DNA of 64,000 nt from Natrialba taiwanensis DSM 12281 (GTDB taxonomy: Archaea; Halobacteriota; Halobacteria; Halobacteriales; Natrialbaceae), in the NCBI RefSeq assembly GCF_000337595.1, contig NZ_AOIL01000042.1, positions 55,903-119,902 on the forward strand. Direction: 5' to 3'. The notes under the pieces were generated by a model, which saw only the letters and a list, made by a program, of their open reading frames with translations, did no database searches and was not told where the DNA came from. Made by a program: the position numbers and the translations under genes. Positions 52,592 through 61,341 of this stretch are shown here, piece after piece (the first letter of the stretch is position 1; each line of letters starts with the position of its first letter).

Positions 52592-53524
52592 TTACAGGTC
52601 GAACGACTGTGCGACTAGCTCCTCGTCCGTCTCACCGTGGACGTACGTCGGCCCGCCGAGCACGTCGATCGTGACCGACGCAGGCGCGAACAGATCCGAG
52701 GGAACCTCCTCGAAGTCCCAGTCGAGTTCGTCGAAGATGTCGCCGAACGGGCGGCCGTGGTCCTCGGCGGCGACCGATGGCACCGAATCGAAGACGTCCG
52801 CATCCTCACGAACCGTGAGGTGAGCCGTGCCGCCGTAAGCGATCGCATCGTTCGTGCGCGCAATCGCCGTCTGTTCGTCTGCGGCGACCGGCGCGACCGG
52901 TGCCCGGCCCGTCGCCGAGACGATATCGTGCAGGTCGTAACCCAGTTCAGCGAGGCGGAACGTCGCGAGTTCAGCCGCCCGCGCGGCGTTCGTAATGCTT
53001 CCGGCGAGACTCGCCGTCCGGTAGGCGAGCAGGAAGACGCTACTCGGCTCGACCTCCGCAAGGTCGGCGACCTGTGCGGCCGCGCTCTCGGTCGGGATGG
53101 CCTCCGTCTCGACGGCGAGTGCCGTCAGATCGAACGCGTCCGTGTACCCGACGCGCCTGAACTCTTCCTCCTCGGCGACGAGCGCCCTGGCGGGACCGCT
53201 TCCGAGCCCCTCGAAGTCCTCGGTGACGAGTTCCCAGCCGGCTTTCTGGGAGCAAAGCAGAGAGAGTGCGGGCTGGTCAGTCGAGAGTTCGACGTAGGGA
53301 AGCGATGCCCCGTCGAGGTCGCCGAGTTCGTAGCTCGGCGTCGCGAGCCCGGCGGTTTGGATCTCGGTCAGCAACAGTCCAGCTTCGATGCCGCCGTCGA
53401 ACTCGACGCCGAAGTCGAGGACGGTCGCCTCGTTTTCGAGGTCGTAGCCGCCGACGTTCAACTCCTCGGCGTAGTCGAGGGCCTCGTCGACGAGCTCGAT
53501 CGCCATGCGATTGAGACTTTCCAT
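52592..53524 (-). CDS. mch: Methenyltetrahydromethanopterin cyclohydrolase homologue
   Basis: A 310-residue protein of the family's usual length. The start MESLNRMAIELVDEALDYAE, the pattern VLDFGVEFDGGIEAGLLLTE, and RAPVAPVAADEQTAIARTND with INDEV-like YGGTAHLTV are Mch hallmarks. In methanogens it interconverts methenyl- and formyl-tetrahydromethanopterin. Haloarchaea are not methanogens, so it may act in one-carbon transfer with a folate-type carrier. It is a single gene without other C1 genes nearby. Confidence 0.9.
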   Translation of the reverse strand: MESLNRMAIELVDEALDYAEELNVGGYDLENEATVLDFGVEFDGGIEAGLLLTEIQTAGLATPSYELGDLDGASLPYVELSTDQPALSLLCSQKAGWELVTEDFEGLGSGPARALVAEEEEFRRVGYTDAFDLTALAVETEAIPTESAAAQVADLAEVEPSSVFLLAYRTASLAGSITNAARAAELATFRLAELGYDLHDIVSATGRAPVAPVAADEQTAIARTNDAIAYGGTAHLTVREDADVFDSVPSVAAEDHGRPFGDIFDELDWDFEEVPSDLFAPASVTIDVLGGPTYVHGETDEELVAQSFDL

Positions 53525-53638
53525 AGGCTACGCTTCAGGCTCCGCCATAAAACAGTTTGCCAGATTCAGTCTGACCTGCGTCTGACACAAGGGTCGAGCA
53601 CGCCGAACGTAGCGTTCGACGCGGATCGCTGATAGCGG

Positions 53639-53854
53639 TTAGGCCGCTGTCTCGTAGCCGGCGTTTTCGATCGTCTCGGCGAGCGTCGCCTCGCCGACGG
53701 TTGTACCGTCGTGTTCGACGCGGACTTCGTTGGCTTCGTGATTCGCCGTCGCGGAGGCGACGCCGTCGAGCGCCTCGACGGCCTCGATGACGGTCGCTTC
53801 ACAGCCGTTACAGGACATGCCAGTAACCTCGAGTGTGGTCTGGGTCTGCGCCAT
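53639..53854 (-). CDS. HMA-domain heavy-metal chaperone (CopZ-like)
   Basis: A 71-residue single HMA domain: TLEVTGMSCNGCEATVIEAV carries the metal-binding C-x2-C, and LAETIENAGYETAA the conserved end. Such proteins carry Cu(I) to P1B ATPases. No copper ATPase is in the window. The start at 53854 removes an Arg/Ser-rich stretch that is not part of the domain. Confidence 0.9.
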   Translation of the reverse strand: MAQTQTTLEVTGMSCNGCEATVIEAVEALDGVASATANHEANEVRVEHDGTTVGEATLAETIENAGYETAA

Positions 53855-53924
53855 GGGCGTTGTAGTCGCGTCGAGCGGTTGAGTGTTCCGCTCAGCGGTC
53901 GGCGATTGTCTCGGCCGGTAGTGG

Positions 53925-54236
53925 TCAGCGCTGGCTCGTCGGCTCTCGGCCGAGTTCGTCCGCAACTGACTCGACTTTCGTCGTTGCGCTCGTCTCGCGC
54001 GTGCGTTTGTCATCTATTTTGAGAACCGTACTGACTCGATCGCCGTCGACTGCGTCGTGGGCGGCCTGTGCGGCCGCGAACAGTTCGTCCGTGCTTTCGG
54101 CCTCGATCACGGTGCCCATCGAATTCGTTTCGTACTCGACATCGTAGTTCTCGAGTTCGTCGACGGCCGCCGCAACCTCGCCGGCCATGCTGTCTTCGAT
54201 CACGGGTGCGACACTCAGGAGTGCGAGTACCGTCAT
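53925..54236 (-). CDS. MTH1187-family thiamine-binding protein
   Basis: A 103-residue protein: TVLALLSVAPVIEDSMAGEV, then VDELENYDVEYETNSMGTVI, matching the YkoF/MTH1187 (formerly DUF77) family, which forms ferredoxin-like tetramers and binds thiamine-like ligands in known members. Length is normal. The C-terminal TSATTKVESVADELGREPT extends a little past the fold. It lies 70 bases upstream of the HMA gene on the same strand. Confidence 0.88.
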   Translation of the reverse strand: MTVLALLSVAPVIEDSMAGEVAAAVDELENYDVEYETNSMGTVIEAESTDELFAAAQAAHDAVDGDRVSTVLKIDDKRTRETSATTKVESVADELGREPTSQR

Positions 54237-54397
54237 ACAGGTCCCGAGGACGCCAGCGGTGGTAAATCCGTCCCCTTCGAGGTACTGTTGAGTTACCGGA
54301 AATCCGTGCCGCCGATCCCGTTGTGTCTACGGGTATCCGTGGATTTCGGTGTCGGCTTCTGTTTCCTGTCCGGTTGTAGACGGCCCGTTCGTGCGTG

Positions 54398-54778
54398 TTA
54401 CCGTTGCTGAGAGTTCGGGTGTGGACGCGGCTGCTCCACGCCGGGGTCCGTCTCTGTTGGTGGATGGATGATCACGTCCCCGTTCGCATACACGTAGACC
54501 GTGTGTTCTACTGCCGTGAAGGCGACGTGGCCACCGCTGCGTTCGGAACCGTCTGCCGTCGATCGGAACAGCCGATTGAGGGCGTCCGGATCGACGCTAT
54601 CGTACAGGGAGAACTCGCCCTGAGAAACGTCGATATCCGTGACCGATGCCAGCGCGTGGACGATCGTCGTCGTCACCAGCGCGCTGCTCTCGGTATCGTG
54701 GTGGAAAACGTAGCGGTCGTTCGATTGGTCGTACTGGCGGTCAGCCGCGTCATCTGCGGGTGAACAGTCCGTTTGCAT
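54398..54778 (-). CDS. HalOD1 output domain protein
   Basis: A 126-residue protein with the HalOD1 pattern SALVTTTIVHALASVTDIDV, YDSVDPDALNRLFRST, then HVAFTAVEHTVYVYANGDVI. This haloarchaeal domain is found alone or attached to sensor modules and is thought to be an output domain of signalling pathways. Tail is Pro/Gln-rich. It is transcribed alone. Confidence 0.88.
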   Translation of the reverse strand: MQTDCSPADDAADRQYDQSNDRYVFHHDTESSALVTTTIVHALASVTDIDVSQGEFSLYDSVDPDALNRLFRSTADGSERSGGHVAFTAVEHTVYVYANGDVIIHPPTETDPGVEQPRPHPNSQQR

Positions 54779-55033
54779 AGGAGACGTGATGCGATCGTCT
54801 ACACCTCCATATCCTGTTCCAGCATAAAACTCACTCGGTCGTGATATCGGTTATCGCTTGTGATGGACTCCCGCACTAACCAGTCGATCGCCTGTGAACT
54901 CGGCGGACCAACAAGCGACGAGTTACCCGGGATCCGGCGCGTACTCACGCTCTATACTACAGGTACGGGCGGTGAGTATGCACTACGCGGTGCGTATCAA
55001 CAGTGATCGCCATAGAATTACAGATCCGACCCC
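54779..55033. other. Intergenic region up to the tRNA-end repeat
   Basis: About 255 bases upstream of the HalOD1 gene. No gene, stable repeat or RNA fold is visible. The stretch 55034-55176 that follows holds the partial tRNA repeat. Together they make about 400 bases without a protein gene. Confidence 0.4.
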
Positions 55034-55085
55034 GTCGCTCACGAGTTCAGTCGTGATAGAAGTGCGCTGGCTGGGATTTGAACCA
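55034..55085 (-). repeat. Partial duplicate of the tRNA-Gly 3' end and its flank
   Basis: AAGTGCGCTGGCTGGGATTT plus GAACC (55060-55084) is an exact 25-base copy of 55174-55198, the T-loop side and acceptor 3' strand of the tRNA-Gly gene. The flanking GTCGCTCACGA (55034-55044) also matches 55148-55158, and the rest between is partly conserved. The copies are 114 bases apart. This is what is left when an element that integrates at a tRNA 3' end is lost, or a local tandem duplication. Confidence 0.7.
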
Positions 55086-55176
55086 CGCCCAGACGTGCTC
55101 GCTTCGCTGTGCGCGACTGGTCTGATTCAAATCCAGATACGATTTCTGTCGCTCACGAATTTGTTCGCGACAAAAG

Positions 55177-55247
55177 TGCGCTGGCTGGGATTTGAACCCA
55201 GGTTGTGACCATGGCAAGGTCACGTGATACCACTACACTACCAGCGC
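55177..55247 (-). tRNA. tRNA-Gly (anticodon GCC)
   Basis: Read on the minus strand the 71 bases start GCGCTGGTAGTGTAGTGGTA, with a seven-base acceptor stem GCGCTGG/CCAGCGC, an anticodon stem TGACC/GGTCA around loop TTGCCAT, and a T-arm CTGGG-TTCAAAT-CCCAG. The discriminator is A and CCA is not encoded. TTATA lies about 34-38 bases upstream (55281-55285). A partial copy of its 3' end lies about 90 bases downstream of the tRNA. Confidence 0.93.
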
Positions 55248-55522
55248 CCTGCTGCACTTACACCTACTGTCGGAGGGATGTATAAGGGTTGCGAATCGTT
55301 TTGTCTTCGCTATGTCTGCCCATGTCGGAATCTGTGCCCATACTCTTGTACACCGTATTTGATGCAGCAATACTTGCTCCGTTCGGCCGTTGACAGACGA
55401 ACAAATCACTCCAAACGACTGTGTGCCCGTTCGGCACGAATTACCGGGTGTGAGGCGTTCACAGCCGGAATCGAATCCGCTATTCTTTTAAGACCTTGTC
55501 CGCAACACATCGCTACAGTCTA
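55248..55522. other. Divergent promoter region for tRNA-Gly and the ribosomal operon
   Basis: Contains the minus-strand TTATA box of the tRNA gene near 55281 and a plus-strand TTTTAAG box at 55496-55502, about 25 bases before the expected transcription start of the ribosomal operon. An open frame at 55224-55523 crosses the tRNA gene and is not credible. Confidence 0.5.
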
Positions 55523-55545
55523 GTGACGCGGCGCCGAAGCGTCAC
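55523..55545 (+). promoter_or_regulatory. Leader hairpin of the ribosomal protein operon
   Basis: GTGACGC-GGCGCCGAA-GCGTCAC forms a perfect seven-base stem with a nine-base loop, ending three bases before the ATG at 55549. The promoter box at 55496-55502 places the transcript start near 55523, so the hairpin would be the 5' end of the mRNA. It could control translation of the operon, for example through a ribosomal protein. Binding partner unknown. Confidence 0.5.
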
Positions 55546-55548
55546 GGC

Positions 55549-56448
55549 ATGACCGTCAGCGTACTCGTGCCGTCGTCGCTCACTCGGGAGGCCGAGGACA
55601 AACGCGAGGCTACTCGCAAACTCGGATACGTCGCCCGCGCGGCGACGGTCTTCCGTGCTGACCGCCTCGTCGTCTATCCCGACCGGGATGGCGAAACGGG
55701 GCGATTCGACGGCGGGTTCGTAAGCACCGTCTTGCGATACGCCGCAACACCGCCATACCTCCGCAACGAGGTCTGGGGGATGCGCAACGAACTGGAGTAT
55801 GCGGGCGTCTTGCCGCCGCTCCGCGCCATGTCACAGACCGGCTCCGAATCTACCGGTTCGGGGTCGTTAAGACAAGGGATCGTGACCGAGGTCGGACCTG
55901 ATCAACGCGTGCGGGTCAATTGCGGCTTGCAACACCCGATCTCCCTCAACGTGCCGCCGAAAATGGCGCTCGACGAGGGCGAGCGCGTGACTATCAGGAT
56001 CTCTTCGCGACGACCGGTCCGGGCAAAGCTCGTCGACGACCCCCTTCCGGGGCTCTCCGTCGAGCGGACGGACCTACAGGCAGCACTCAGCCGTGAGGAC
56101 GCCGGCGTTCGAATCGCCGCCTCCCGATACGGTACCGAACTTACCGTCGGGCGGCTCGACACGCTGGCCGGACGCGTCGACCGCGACGGGATGACCGTCG
56201 CCTTCGGCGCGCCCGAGAGAGGGCTGCCGGACATCCTCGAGTTCGAATCCGAGGACGCCGTCGACACGTTGTCGTCCTGGCCGCCGCGGTCAGACGACGC
56301 TGACGGAGTCGAACCCACATCTGGCGATGTCGATCCAGGACGAGGGTTCGACCTCTGGCTGAACACGGTTCCGTACCAGGGAAGCGATGTCGTGCGAACG
56401 GAGGAGGCTCTGTTCGCGACGCTCGCTCCCCTCTCACTCAGAGAGTGA
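55549..56448 (+). CDS. SPOUT-class RNA methyltransferase (PF02598-type)
   Basis: A 299-residue protein. VSVLVPSSLTREAEDKREAT starts the fold, ATVFRADRLVVYPDRDGETG follows, and VDRDGMTVAFGAPERGLPDI near 206 has the SAM-binding knot loop. This archaeal protein is the relative of human SPOUT1/C9orf114 and usually sits before the L3 gene. It is expected to methylate rRNA, with the site not known to me. An OB-like insertion is present near 100-170. First gene of the operon, with a hairpin in its leader. Confidence 0.85.
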   Translation: MTVSVLVPSSLTREAEDKREATRKLGYVARAATVFRADRLVVYPDRDGETGRFDGGFVSTVLRYAATPPYLRNEVWGMRNELEYAGVLPPLRAMSQTGSESTGSGSLRQGIVTEVGPDQRVRVNCGLQHPISLNVPPKMALDEGERVTIRISSRRPVRAKLVDDPLPGLSVERTDLQAALSREDAGVRIAASRYGTELTVGRLDTLAGRVDRDGMTVAFGAPERGLPDILEFESEDAVDTLSSWPPRSDDADGVEPTSGDVDPGRGFDLWLNTVPYQGSDVVRTEEALFATLAPLSLRE

Positions 56449-56452
56449 TAGA

Positions 56453-57475
56453 ATGCCACAATCAAACGCACCACGCAAAGGCTCACTCGGGTTCGGCCCA
56501 CGAAAGCGGGCGACCAGCGAGGTCCCACGCTTTAATTCGTGGCCGGACGACGACGGACAGCCGACGCTCCAGGGCTTCGCGGGCTACAAGGCCGGCATGA
56601 CCCACGTCGTAATGGTCGACGACAAAGCGAACTCGCCGACCGAGGGAATGGAAGAGACCGTTCCCGTTACGATCGTGGAGACGCCGCCGATGCGCGCCGT
56701 CGCCCTGCGTGCGTACGAAGACACGCCGTACGGAAAGAAGCCGCTCACCGAGGTCTGGACCGACGAGTTCGTTCCTGAACTCGATCGCGTGCTGGACCTT
56801 CCCGGTGACGACTACGACACTGACGCTTCCGCGGACGAACTCCGTGGCTTCCTCGAGGAAGGACGCGTCGACGACGTTCGCGTCATCACGCACACGGTTC
56901 CGGGGGACATTCCCTCGATGCCGAAGAAGAAGCCGGACGTGATGGAGACGCGCGTCGGCGGCAGTTCCGTCGAGGACCGCGTCGACTACACCCTCGAACT
57001 GCTCGAGGACGGCGGCGGCGAACACGTCATGAACGACGTGTTCCGCGCCGGCGAGTACGTCGACGCAAGCGGCGTCACGAAAGGGAAGGGGACACAGGGT
57101 CCCGTCAAGCGATGGGGCGTCCAGAAACGCAAGGGCAAGCACGCCCGGCAGGGCTGGCGCCGCCGCATCGGGAACCTCGGTCCCTGGAATCCGTCCCGCG
57201 TCCGGTCGACGGTCCCACAGCAGGGACAGACCGGCTACCACCAGCGGACGGAACTGAACAAGCGCCTCGTCGATATCGGCGACGGCGCAGACGCGACGGT
57301 CGACGGCGGCTTCATCAACTACGGTGAAGTCGACGGACCGCACGTGCTGATCAAGGGCTCGCTCCCCGGACCGGAAAAGCGCCTCGTGCGCTTCCGCCCG
57401 GCGATCCGACCCGGAGACCAGCCGCGCCTCGATCCAGAGGTGCGCTACGTCTCCACCGCATCTAACCAGGGATAA
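56453..57475 (+). CDS. rpl3: Ribosomal protein uL3
   Basis: A 340-residue archaeal L3, with PRKGSLGFGPRKRATSEVPR at the start, FAGYKAGMTHVVMVDDKANS, the loop GTQGPVKRWGVQKRKGKHAR and QQGQTGYHQRTELNKRL near the peptidyl transferase centre. It binds 23S rRNA early in assembly. Start at 56453 because the frame upstream belongs to the SPOUT gene, whose stop is four bases before. Confidence 0.97.
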   Translation: MPQSNAPRKGSLGFGPRKRATSEVPRFNSWPDDDGQPTLQGFAGYKAGMTHVVMVDDKANSPTEGMEETVPVTIVETPPMRAVALRAYEDTPYGKKPLTEVWTDEFVPELDRVLDLPGDDYDTDASADELRGFLEEGRVDDVRVITHTVPGDIPSMPKKKPDVMETRVGGSSVEDRVDYTLELLEDGGGEHVMNDVFRAGEYVDASGVTKGKGTQGPVKRWGVQKRKGKHARQGWRRRIGNLGPWNPSRVRSTVPQQGQTGYHQRTELNKRLVDIGDGADATVDGGFINYGEVDGPHVLIKGSLPGPEKRLVRFRPAIRPGDQPRLDPEVRYVSTASNQG

Positions 57476-57478
57476 CAC

Positions 57479-58231
57479 ATGGACGCAACAGTACGCAACC
57501 TGGACGGCTCCGACGCGGGATCGGTCGACCTCCCGGCGGTCTTCGAGACGCAGTACCGCCCGGACCTGATCGCCCGCGCCGTCAACGTCGCCCAGGCAAA
57601 CCGCAAACAGGACTACGGTGCCGACGAGTTCGCCGGCATGCGGACGCCGGCCGAATCGTTCGGTAGCGGCCGCGGGATGGCCCACGTCCCCAAGCAGGAC
57701 GGACGCGGCCGCCGCGTTCCCCAGACTGTCAAGGGGCGCAAGGCCCACCCGCCGAAAGCCGAGAAGGACCAGTCCGAATCGATCAACACGAAAGCAAAGA
57801 AACTGGCCGTCCGCAGCGCCATCGCTGCGACGACCGACGCTGAACTCGTCGCCGAGCGCGGGCACGCGTTCGATGATGACGCCGAGATTCCGGTCGTCGT
57901 CGCCGACGAGTTCGAAGACCTCCAGAAGACGAAGGAAGTCGTCGAGTTCCTCGAGGCAGCGGGCCTCGCCGAGGACATCCAGCGTGCGGACGAGGGTCGA
58001 AACGTCCGATCGGGTCGCGGGAAGACCCGTGGGCGAAAGTACAAGACGCCGACGTCGATCCTCTTCGTTACGTCGAGCGAGACGGGGCCGTCGCGAGCGG
58101 CTCGAAACCTCGCCGGTGCCGATGTCGCGACGGCTGCGGAGGTCAACGCGGAAGATCTCGCACCCGGCGCACAGCCGGGTCGACTGACCGTTTGGACCGA
58201 AAGCGCACTCGAGGAGGTGGCAGACCGATGA
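57479..58231 (+). CDS. rpl4: Ribosomal protein uL4
   Basis: A 250-residue archaeal L4 with MDATVRNLDGSDAGSVDLPA, the extended loop QDYGADEFAGMRTPAESFGS to GRGRRVPQTVKGRKAHPPKA that reaches the exit tunnel, and SILFVTSSETGPSRAARNLA. Four-base overlap with uL23. In bacteria L4 represses its own operon; no such site is identified here apart from the leader hairpin. Confidence 0.97.
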   Translation: MDATVRNLDGSDAGSVDLPAVFETQYRPDLIARAVNVAQANRKQDYGADEFAGMRTPAESFGSGRGMAHVPKQDGRGRRVPQTVKGRKAHPPKAEKDQSESINTKAKKLAVRSAIAATTDAELVAERGHAFDDDAEIPVVVADEFEDLQKTKEVVEFLEAAGLAEDIQRADEGRNVRSGRGKTRGRKYKTPTSILFVTSSETGPSRAARNLAGADVATAAEVNAEDLAPGAQPGRLTVWTESALEEVADR

Positions 58232-58482
58232 GCTCGGTTATCGAGCACCCGCTCGTGACGGAGAAGGCGATGAACGACATGGACTTCGAGAACAAGCTCC
58301 AGTTCGTCGTCAACCCGGACGCTGCCAAACCCGAGATTCGCGACGAGGTCGAAGAGCGCTTCGAGGTCTCGGTCACTGACATCAACACGCAGGTAACGAT
58401 GAAGGGCAAGAAGAAAGCAACCGTCAAACTGTCCGAGGACAACGACGCACAGGAAGTTGCCTCGCGAATCGGGGTGTTCTGA
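58228..58482 (+). CDS. rpl23: Ribosomal protein uL23
   Basis: An 84-residue L23: SSVIEHPLVTEKAMNDMDFE, then LQFVVNPDAAKPEIRDEVEE and VTDINTQVTMKGKKKATVKL. Binds 23S rRNA near the tunnel exit and contacts the signal recognition particle. The start ATG overlaps the uL4 stop. Confidence 0.96.
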   Translation: MSSVIEHPLVTEKAMNDMDFENKLQFVVNPDAAKPEIRDEVEERFEVSVTDINTQVTMKGKKKATVKLSEDNDAQEVASRIGVF

Positions 58483-58484
58483 GG

Positions 58485-59207
58485 ATGGGACGACGAATTC
58501 TTGGACAGCGACGTGGACGCGGGACGCCCACGTTCCGCGCCCCGTCACACCGGTACAAGGCAAAGCTCGAGCACAAGAAGGAAGAAGACGACAACGTGAT
58601 CCGCGGGACGGTCGTGGATATCGAACACGACCCGGCCCGTTCGGCACCCGTTGCTGCCGTCGAGTTCGAAGACGGCGACCAGCGGCTCGTCCTCGCCCCC
58701 GAGGGTATCGGGGTCGGCGAGGAGTTGCAGGTCGGTGTCTCGGCCGAGATCAAGCCCGGAAACACGCTCCCGCTCGCGGAGATTCCGGAGGGCGTGCCGG
58801 TCTGTAACGTCGAGGCGAATCAGGGCGACGGCGGCAAGTTCGCTCGCGCCTCGGGGACCAACGCGGACCTGATCACCCACGACCGCAACGCGGCGGTTGT
58901 CCAACTCCCAAGCGGCGAGGTCAAGCGCCTCGATCCGCAGTGTCGCGCCACCATCGGCGTCGTCGCCGGTGGCGGTCGCACGGAAAAGCCGATGGTCAAG
59001 GCAGGGAACAAGTACCACAAGATGAAAGCGCGGGGCACGAAGTGGCCTCGCGTCCGCGGTGTGGCGATGAACGCCGTCGACCACCCGTTCGGTGGTGGCG
59101 GTCGCCAGCACCCCGGCAAACCGAAGTCCGTCTCGCGGGACGCCCCGCCGGGACGGAAGGTCGGTGACATTTCCTCGCGCCGCACTGGTCGAGGTGGAAA
59201 CAAATGA
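58485..59207 (+). CDS. rpl2: Ribosomal protein uL2
   Basis: A 240-residue archaeal L2 with [40 protein letters not shown], and the conserved [20 protein letters not shown] near the catalytic centre with its key His. Stop overlaps uS19 by four bases. Confidence 0.97.
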   Translation: MGRRILGQRRGRGTPTFRAPSHRYKAKLEHKKEEDDNVIRGTVVDIEHDPARSAPVAAVEFEDGDQRLVLAPEGIGVGEELQVGVSAEIKPGNTLPLAEIPEGVPVCNVEANQGDGGKFARASGTNADLITHDRNAAVVQLPSGEVKRLDPQCRATIGVVAGGGRTEKPMVKAGNKYHKMKARGTKWPRVRGVAMNAVDHPFGGGGRQHPGKPKSVSRDAPPGRKVGDISSRRTGRGGNK

Positions 59208-59629
59208 GTCAGGAGTACCGAACCGGCCGTGAGGGTGAGGAGTTCACCTACCGTGGCCACACGCTCGAGGAGCTGCAGGATCTGGAGCTCGACGAGGTTG
59301 CCGAACTGCTGCCCGCACGGAAGCGGCGAAGTATCGAACGCGGACTCTCCGTCGAGAAGCAGAAGCTCCTCGAGGAAGCCCGCGGGAAAGACGAGCAGGA
59401 GACGGCGAACGCGCCGATCCGAACGCACCTGCGCGACATGCCGGTGCTGCCGGAGTTCGTCGGACTGACCTTCGAGGTCTACAACGGACAGTCCTTCGAG
59501 CGCGTTCGCGTCGAGCCCGAGATGATCGGACACTATCTCGGCGAGTTCCAACTGACCCGAACGTCCGTCGAGCACGGACAGGCGGGGATCGGTGCGACTC
59601 GCTCGTCGAAGTTCGTCCCACTGAAGTGA
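59204..59629 (+). CDS. rps19: Ribosomal protein uS19
   Basis: A 141-residue archaeal S19 with an N-terminal extension ([20 protein letters not shown]) and the core [20 protein letters not shown] to [20 protein letters not shown]. Binds 16S rRNA in the small-subunit head. Confidence 0.97.
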   Translation: MSQEYRTGREGEEFTYRGHTLEELQDLELDEVAELLPARKRRSIERGLSVEKQKLLEEARGKDEQETANAPIRTHLRDMPVLPEFVGLTFEVYNGQSFERVRVEPEMIGHYLGEFQLTRTSVEHGQAGIGATRSSKFVPLK

Positions 59630-59636
59630 TCCACGC

Positions 59637-60131
59637 ATGGGAATCAACTACTCAGTCGACGCGGATCCCGACTCCACCGCGAAAGCGATGCTTCGGGAGC
59701 GTCACATGAGCCACAAGCACAGCAAGGAGGTCGCCCGCGAGATCAAGGGCCGAACCGTCGCGAACGCCCAGGCGTATCTCCAGGACGTAATCGACGAAGA
59801 ACAGTCGGTCCCGTTTAAGTCCCACAACGCCGGTGCGGGTCACCGCTCCGACGTCGACGGCTGGGACGCCGGCAAGTACCCCGAGAAGGTTTCCGGGGAG
59901 TTCCTCGACCTGCTCGAGAACGTCACGGCGAACGCGGACCATCAGGGCTTCGACGGCGAGTCGATGGAGATCGTCCACGTCGCCGCCCACAAGGTCGGCG
60001 AATCGGTCGGTCGCAAGCCCCGCGCGATGGGGCGTGCCTCGTCGTGGAATACGCCGCAGGTCGACGTCGAGATCGTCGTCGAAGAAGTCGACGAGGAGAC
60101 AGCAACCGAGGACGCGGAGGGTGACAACTAA
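59637..60131 (+). CDS. rpl22: Ribosomal protein uL22
   Basis: A 164-residue archaeal L22: MGINYSVDADPDSTAKAMLR, LQDVIDEEQSVPFKSHNAGA, then KVGESVGRKPRAMGRASSWN, the tunnel loop. The C-terminus is acidic. Its last base is the first base of the next start codon. Confidence 0.96.
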   Translation: MGINYSVDADPDSTAKAMLRERHMSHKHSKEVAREIKGRTVANAQAYLQDVIDEEQSVPFKSHNAGAGHRSDVDGWDAGKYPEKVSGEFLDLLENVTANADHQGFDGESMEIVHVAAHKVGESVGRKPRAMGRASSWNTPQVDVEIVVEEVDEETATEDAEGDN

Positions 60132-61117
60132 TGGCTGACGAACAACAGTTCATCGAAAACGGCCTGCAGCGGTCCCAGATCGACGAGTTCTTCCAGGAAG
60201 AACTCGGCCGCGCGGGCTACGGTGGCATGGACGTCGCCAAGACGCCGATGGGAACCCAAATCGTCCTCAAGGCCGAAAAGCCAGGGATGGTCATCGGCAA
60301 AGGCGGCGAGAACATCCGGAAGGTCACGACGGCGCTCGAAGAGCGCTTCGACCTCGATGACCCGCAGATCGACGTGCAGGAGGTCGACGAACCCGACCTG
60401 AACGCACGCATCGTCGCGGATCGCCTCGCCAACGCCCTAGAGCGCGGGTGGTACTTCCGCAAGGCCGGTCACACGACGATCGACCGGATCATGGAAGCCG
60501 GCGCACTCGGTGCCGAGATCGTCCTCTCCGGGAAAGTCACGGGTGCACGCTCACGCGTGGAGAAGTTCAACCGTGGCTACATCAAGCACAACGGCGAACC
60601 CGCCGCCGAAATCGTCGACGAGGGCCAGGGTGTCGCCGTCATGAAGCTCGGGACGATCGGCGTCACGGTCAAGATCATCCCGCCGAACGCTGAACTTCCC
60701 GACGACTTCGAGATCCACGAGGACGCCGATCCGGAAGAACTCGTCCCCGAGGCCGTCGAGGCCAACGAGGCCGAAGGTGTCGAGGAACTTCTCGAAGGCG
60801 AACCCGAAGAGCCCGCGGATGCCGAGGCCGCTGACTCCGGCGTCGAAGCGGGAGCCGACGAGACGCTCGAAACCGCAGCCGACGACGACGCCGAACTCGA
60901 CGAAGAGGTCGTCGAGGAAGTTATCGAAGCGGAAGTCGAAGTTGAAGACGAGTCCGAGACGGACGCTGACGCCGACGATGACACTGACACCGACGACACC
61001 GAGGACGATGATGACCTCGATGAACTCGAAGAAGACGTCGAGGCCGAAGCCGAAGAACTCGTCGAGGAGATGGAAGCCGACGCGGACGAAGACGAAGACG
61101 AGGGAGGTGACGCCTGA
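60131..61117 (+). CDS. rps3: Ribosomal protein uS3 with long acidic C-terminal tail
   Basis: A 328-residue protein. The KH domain is near 40-110 ([20 protein letters not shown] with the GKGG loop) and the S3 C-terminal domain follows ([20 protein letters not shown], then [20 protein letters not shown]). Residues from about 195 to the end are an almost uninterrupted run of Glu, Asp and Ala, longer than the folded C-domain. Acidic tails are common in halophile S3 proteins; the length here is notable. It is part of the small-subunit mRNA entrance. Confidence 0.96.
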   Translation: MADEQQFIENGLQRSQIDEFFQEELGRAGYGGMDVAKTPMGTQIVLKAEKPGMVIGKGGENIRKVTTALEERFDLDDPQIDVQEVDEPDLNARIVADRLANALERGWYFRKAGHTTIDRIMEAGALGAEIVLSGKVTGARSRVEKFNRGYIKHNGEPAAEIVDEGQGVAVMKLGTIGVTVKIIPPNAELPDDFEIHEDADPEELVPEAVEANEAEGVEELLEGEPEEPADAEAADSGVEAGADETLETAADDDAELDEEVVEEVIEAEVEVEDESETDADADDDTDTDDTEDDDDLDELEEDVEAEAEELVEEMEADADEDEDEGGDA

Positions 61118-61329
61118 TGGCAATCCTCCACGTCAAAGAGATCCGCGACATGACGCCCGCCGAACGCGCGGAAGAACTCGATGAACTCGAGACGGAACTG
61201 CTGAACCAGAAGTCCGTTCTCGCCGCCGGTGGTGCCCCGGAGAATCCGGGCCGCATCGGTGAACTCAGTCGCACGATTGCGCGGATCAAGACGATCCAGC
61301 GTGAGGAAGGCGACCTGGACGAGGAATAA
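61117..61329 (+). CDS. rpl29: Ribosomal protein uL29
   Basis: A 70-residue helical-hairpin protein: [20 protein letters not shown], then [20 protein letters not shown]. Start overlaps the uS3 stop by one base. Binds 23S rRNA at the exit tunnel. Confidence 0.95.
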   Translation: MAILHVKEIRDMTPAERAEELDELETELLNQKSVLAAGGAPENPGRIGELSRTIARIKTIQREEGDLDEE

Positions 61330-61341
61330 TCGATTACAACG

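Noticed and set aside
55224-55523. 99-residue plus-strand frame
   Set aside because: It begins inside the tRNA-Gly gene and crosses both promoters.
60700-61110. GAA/GAC-rich low-complexity DNA as a possible separate repeat element
   Set aside because: It is the acidic tail of uS3, a common halophile feature.
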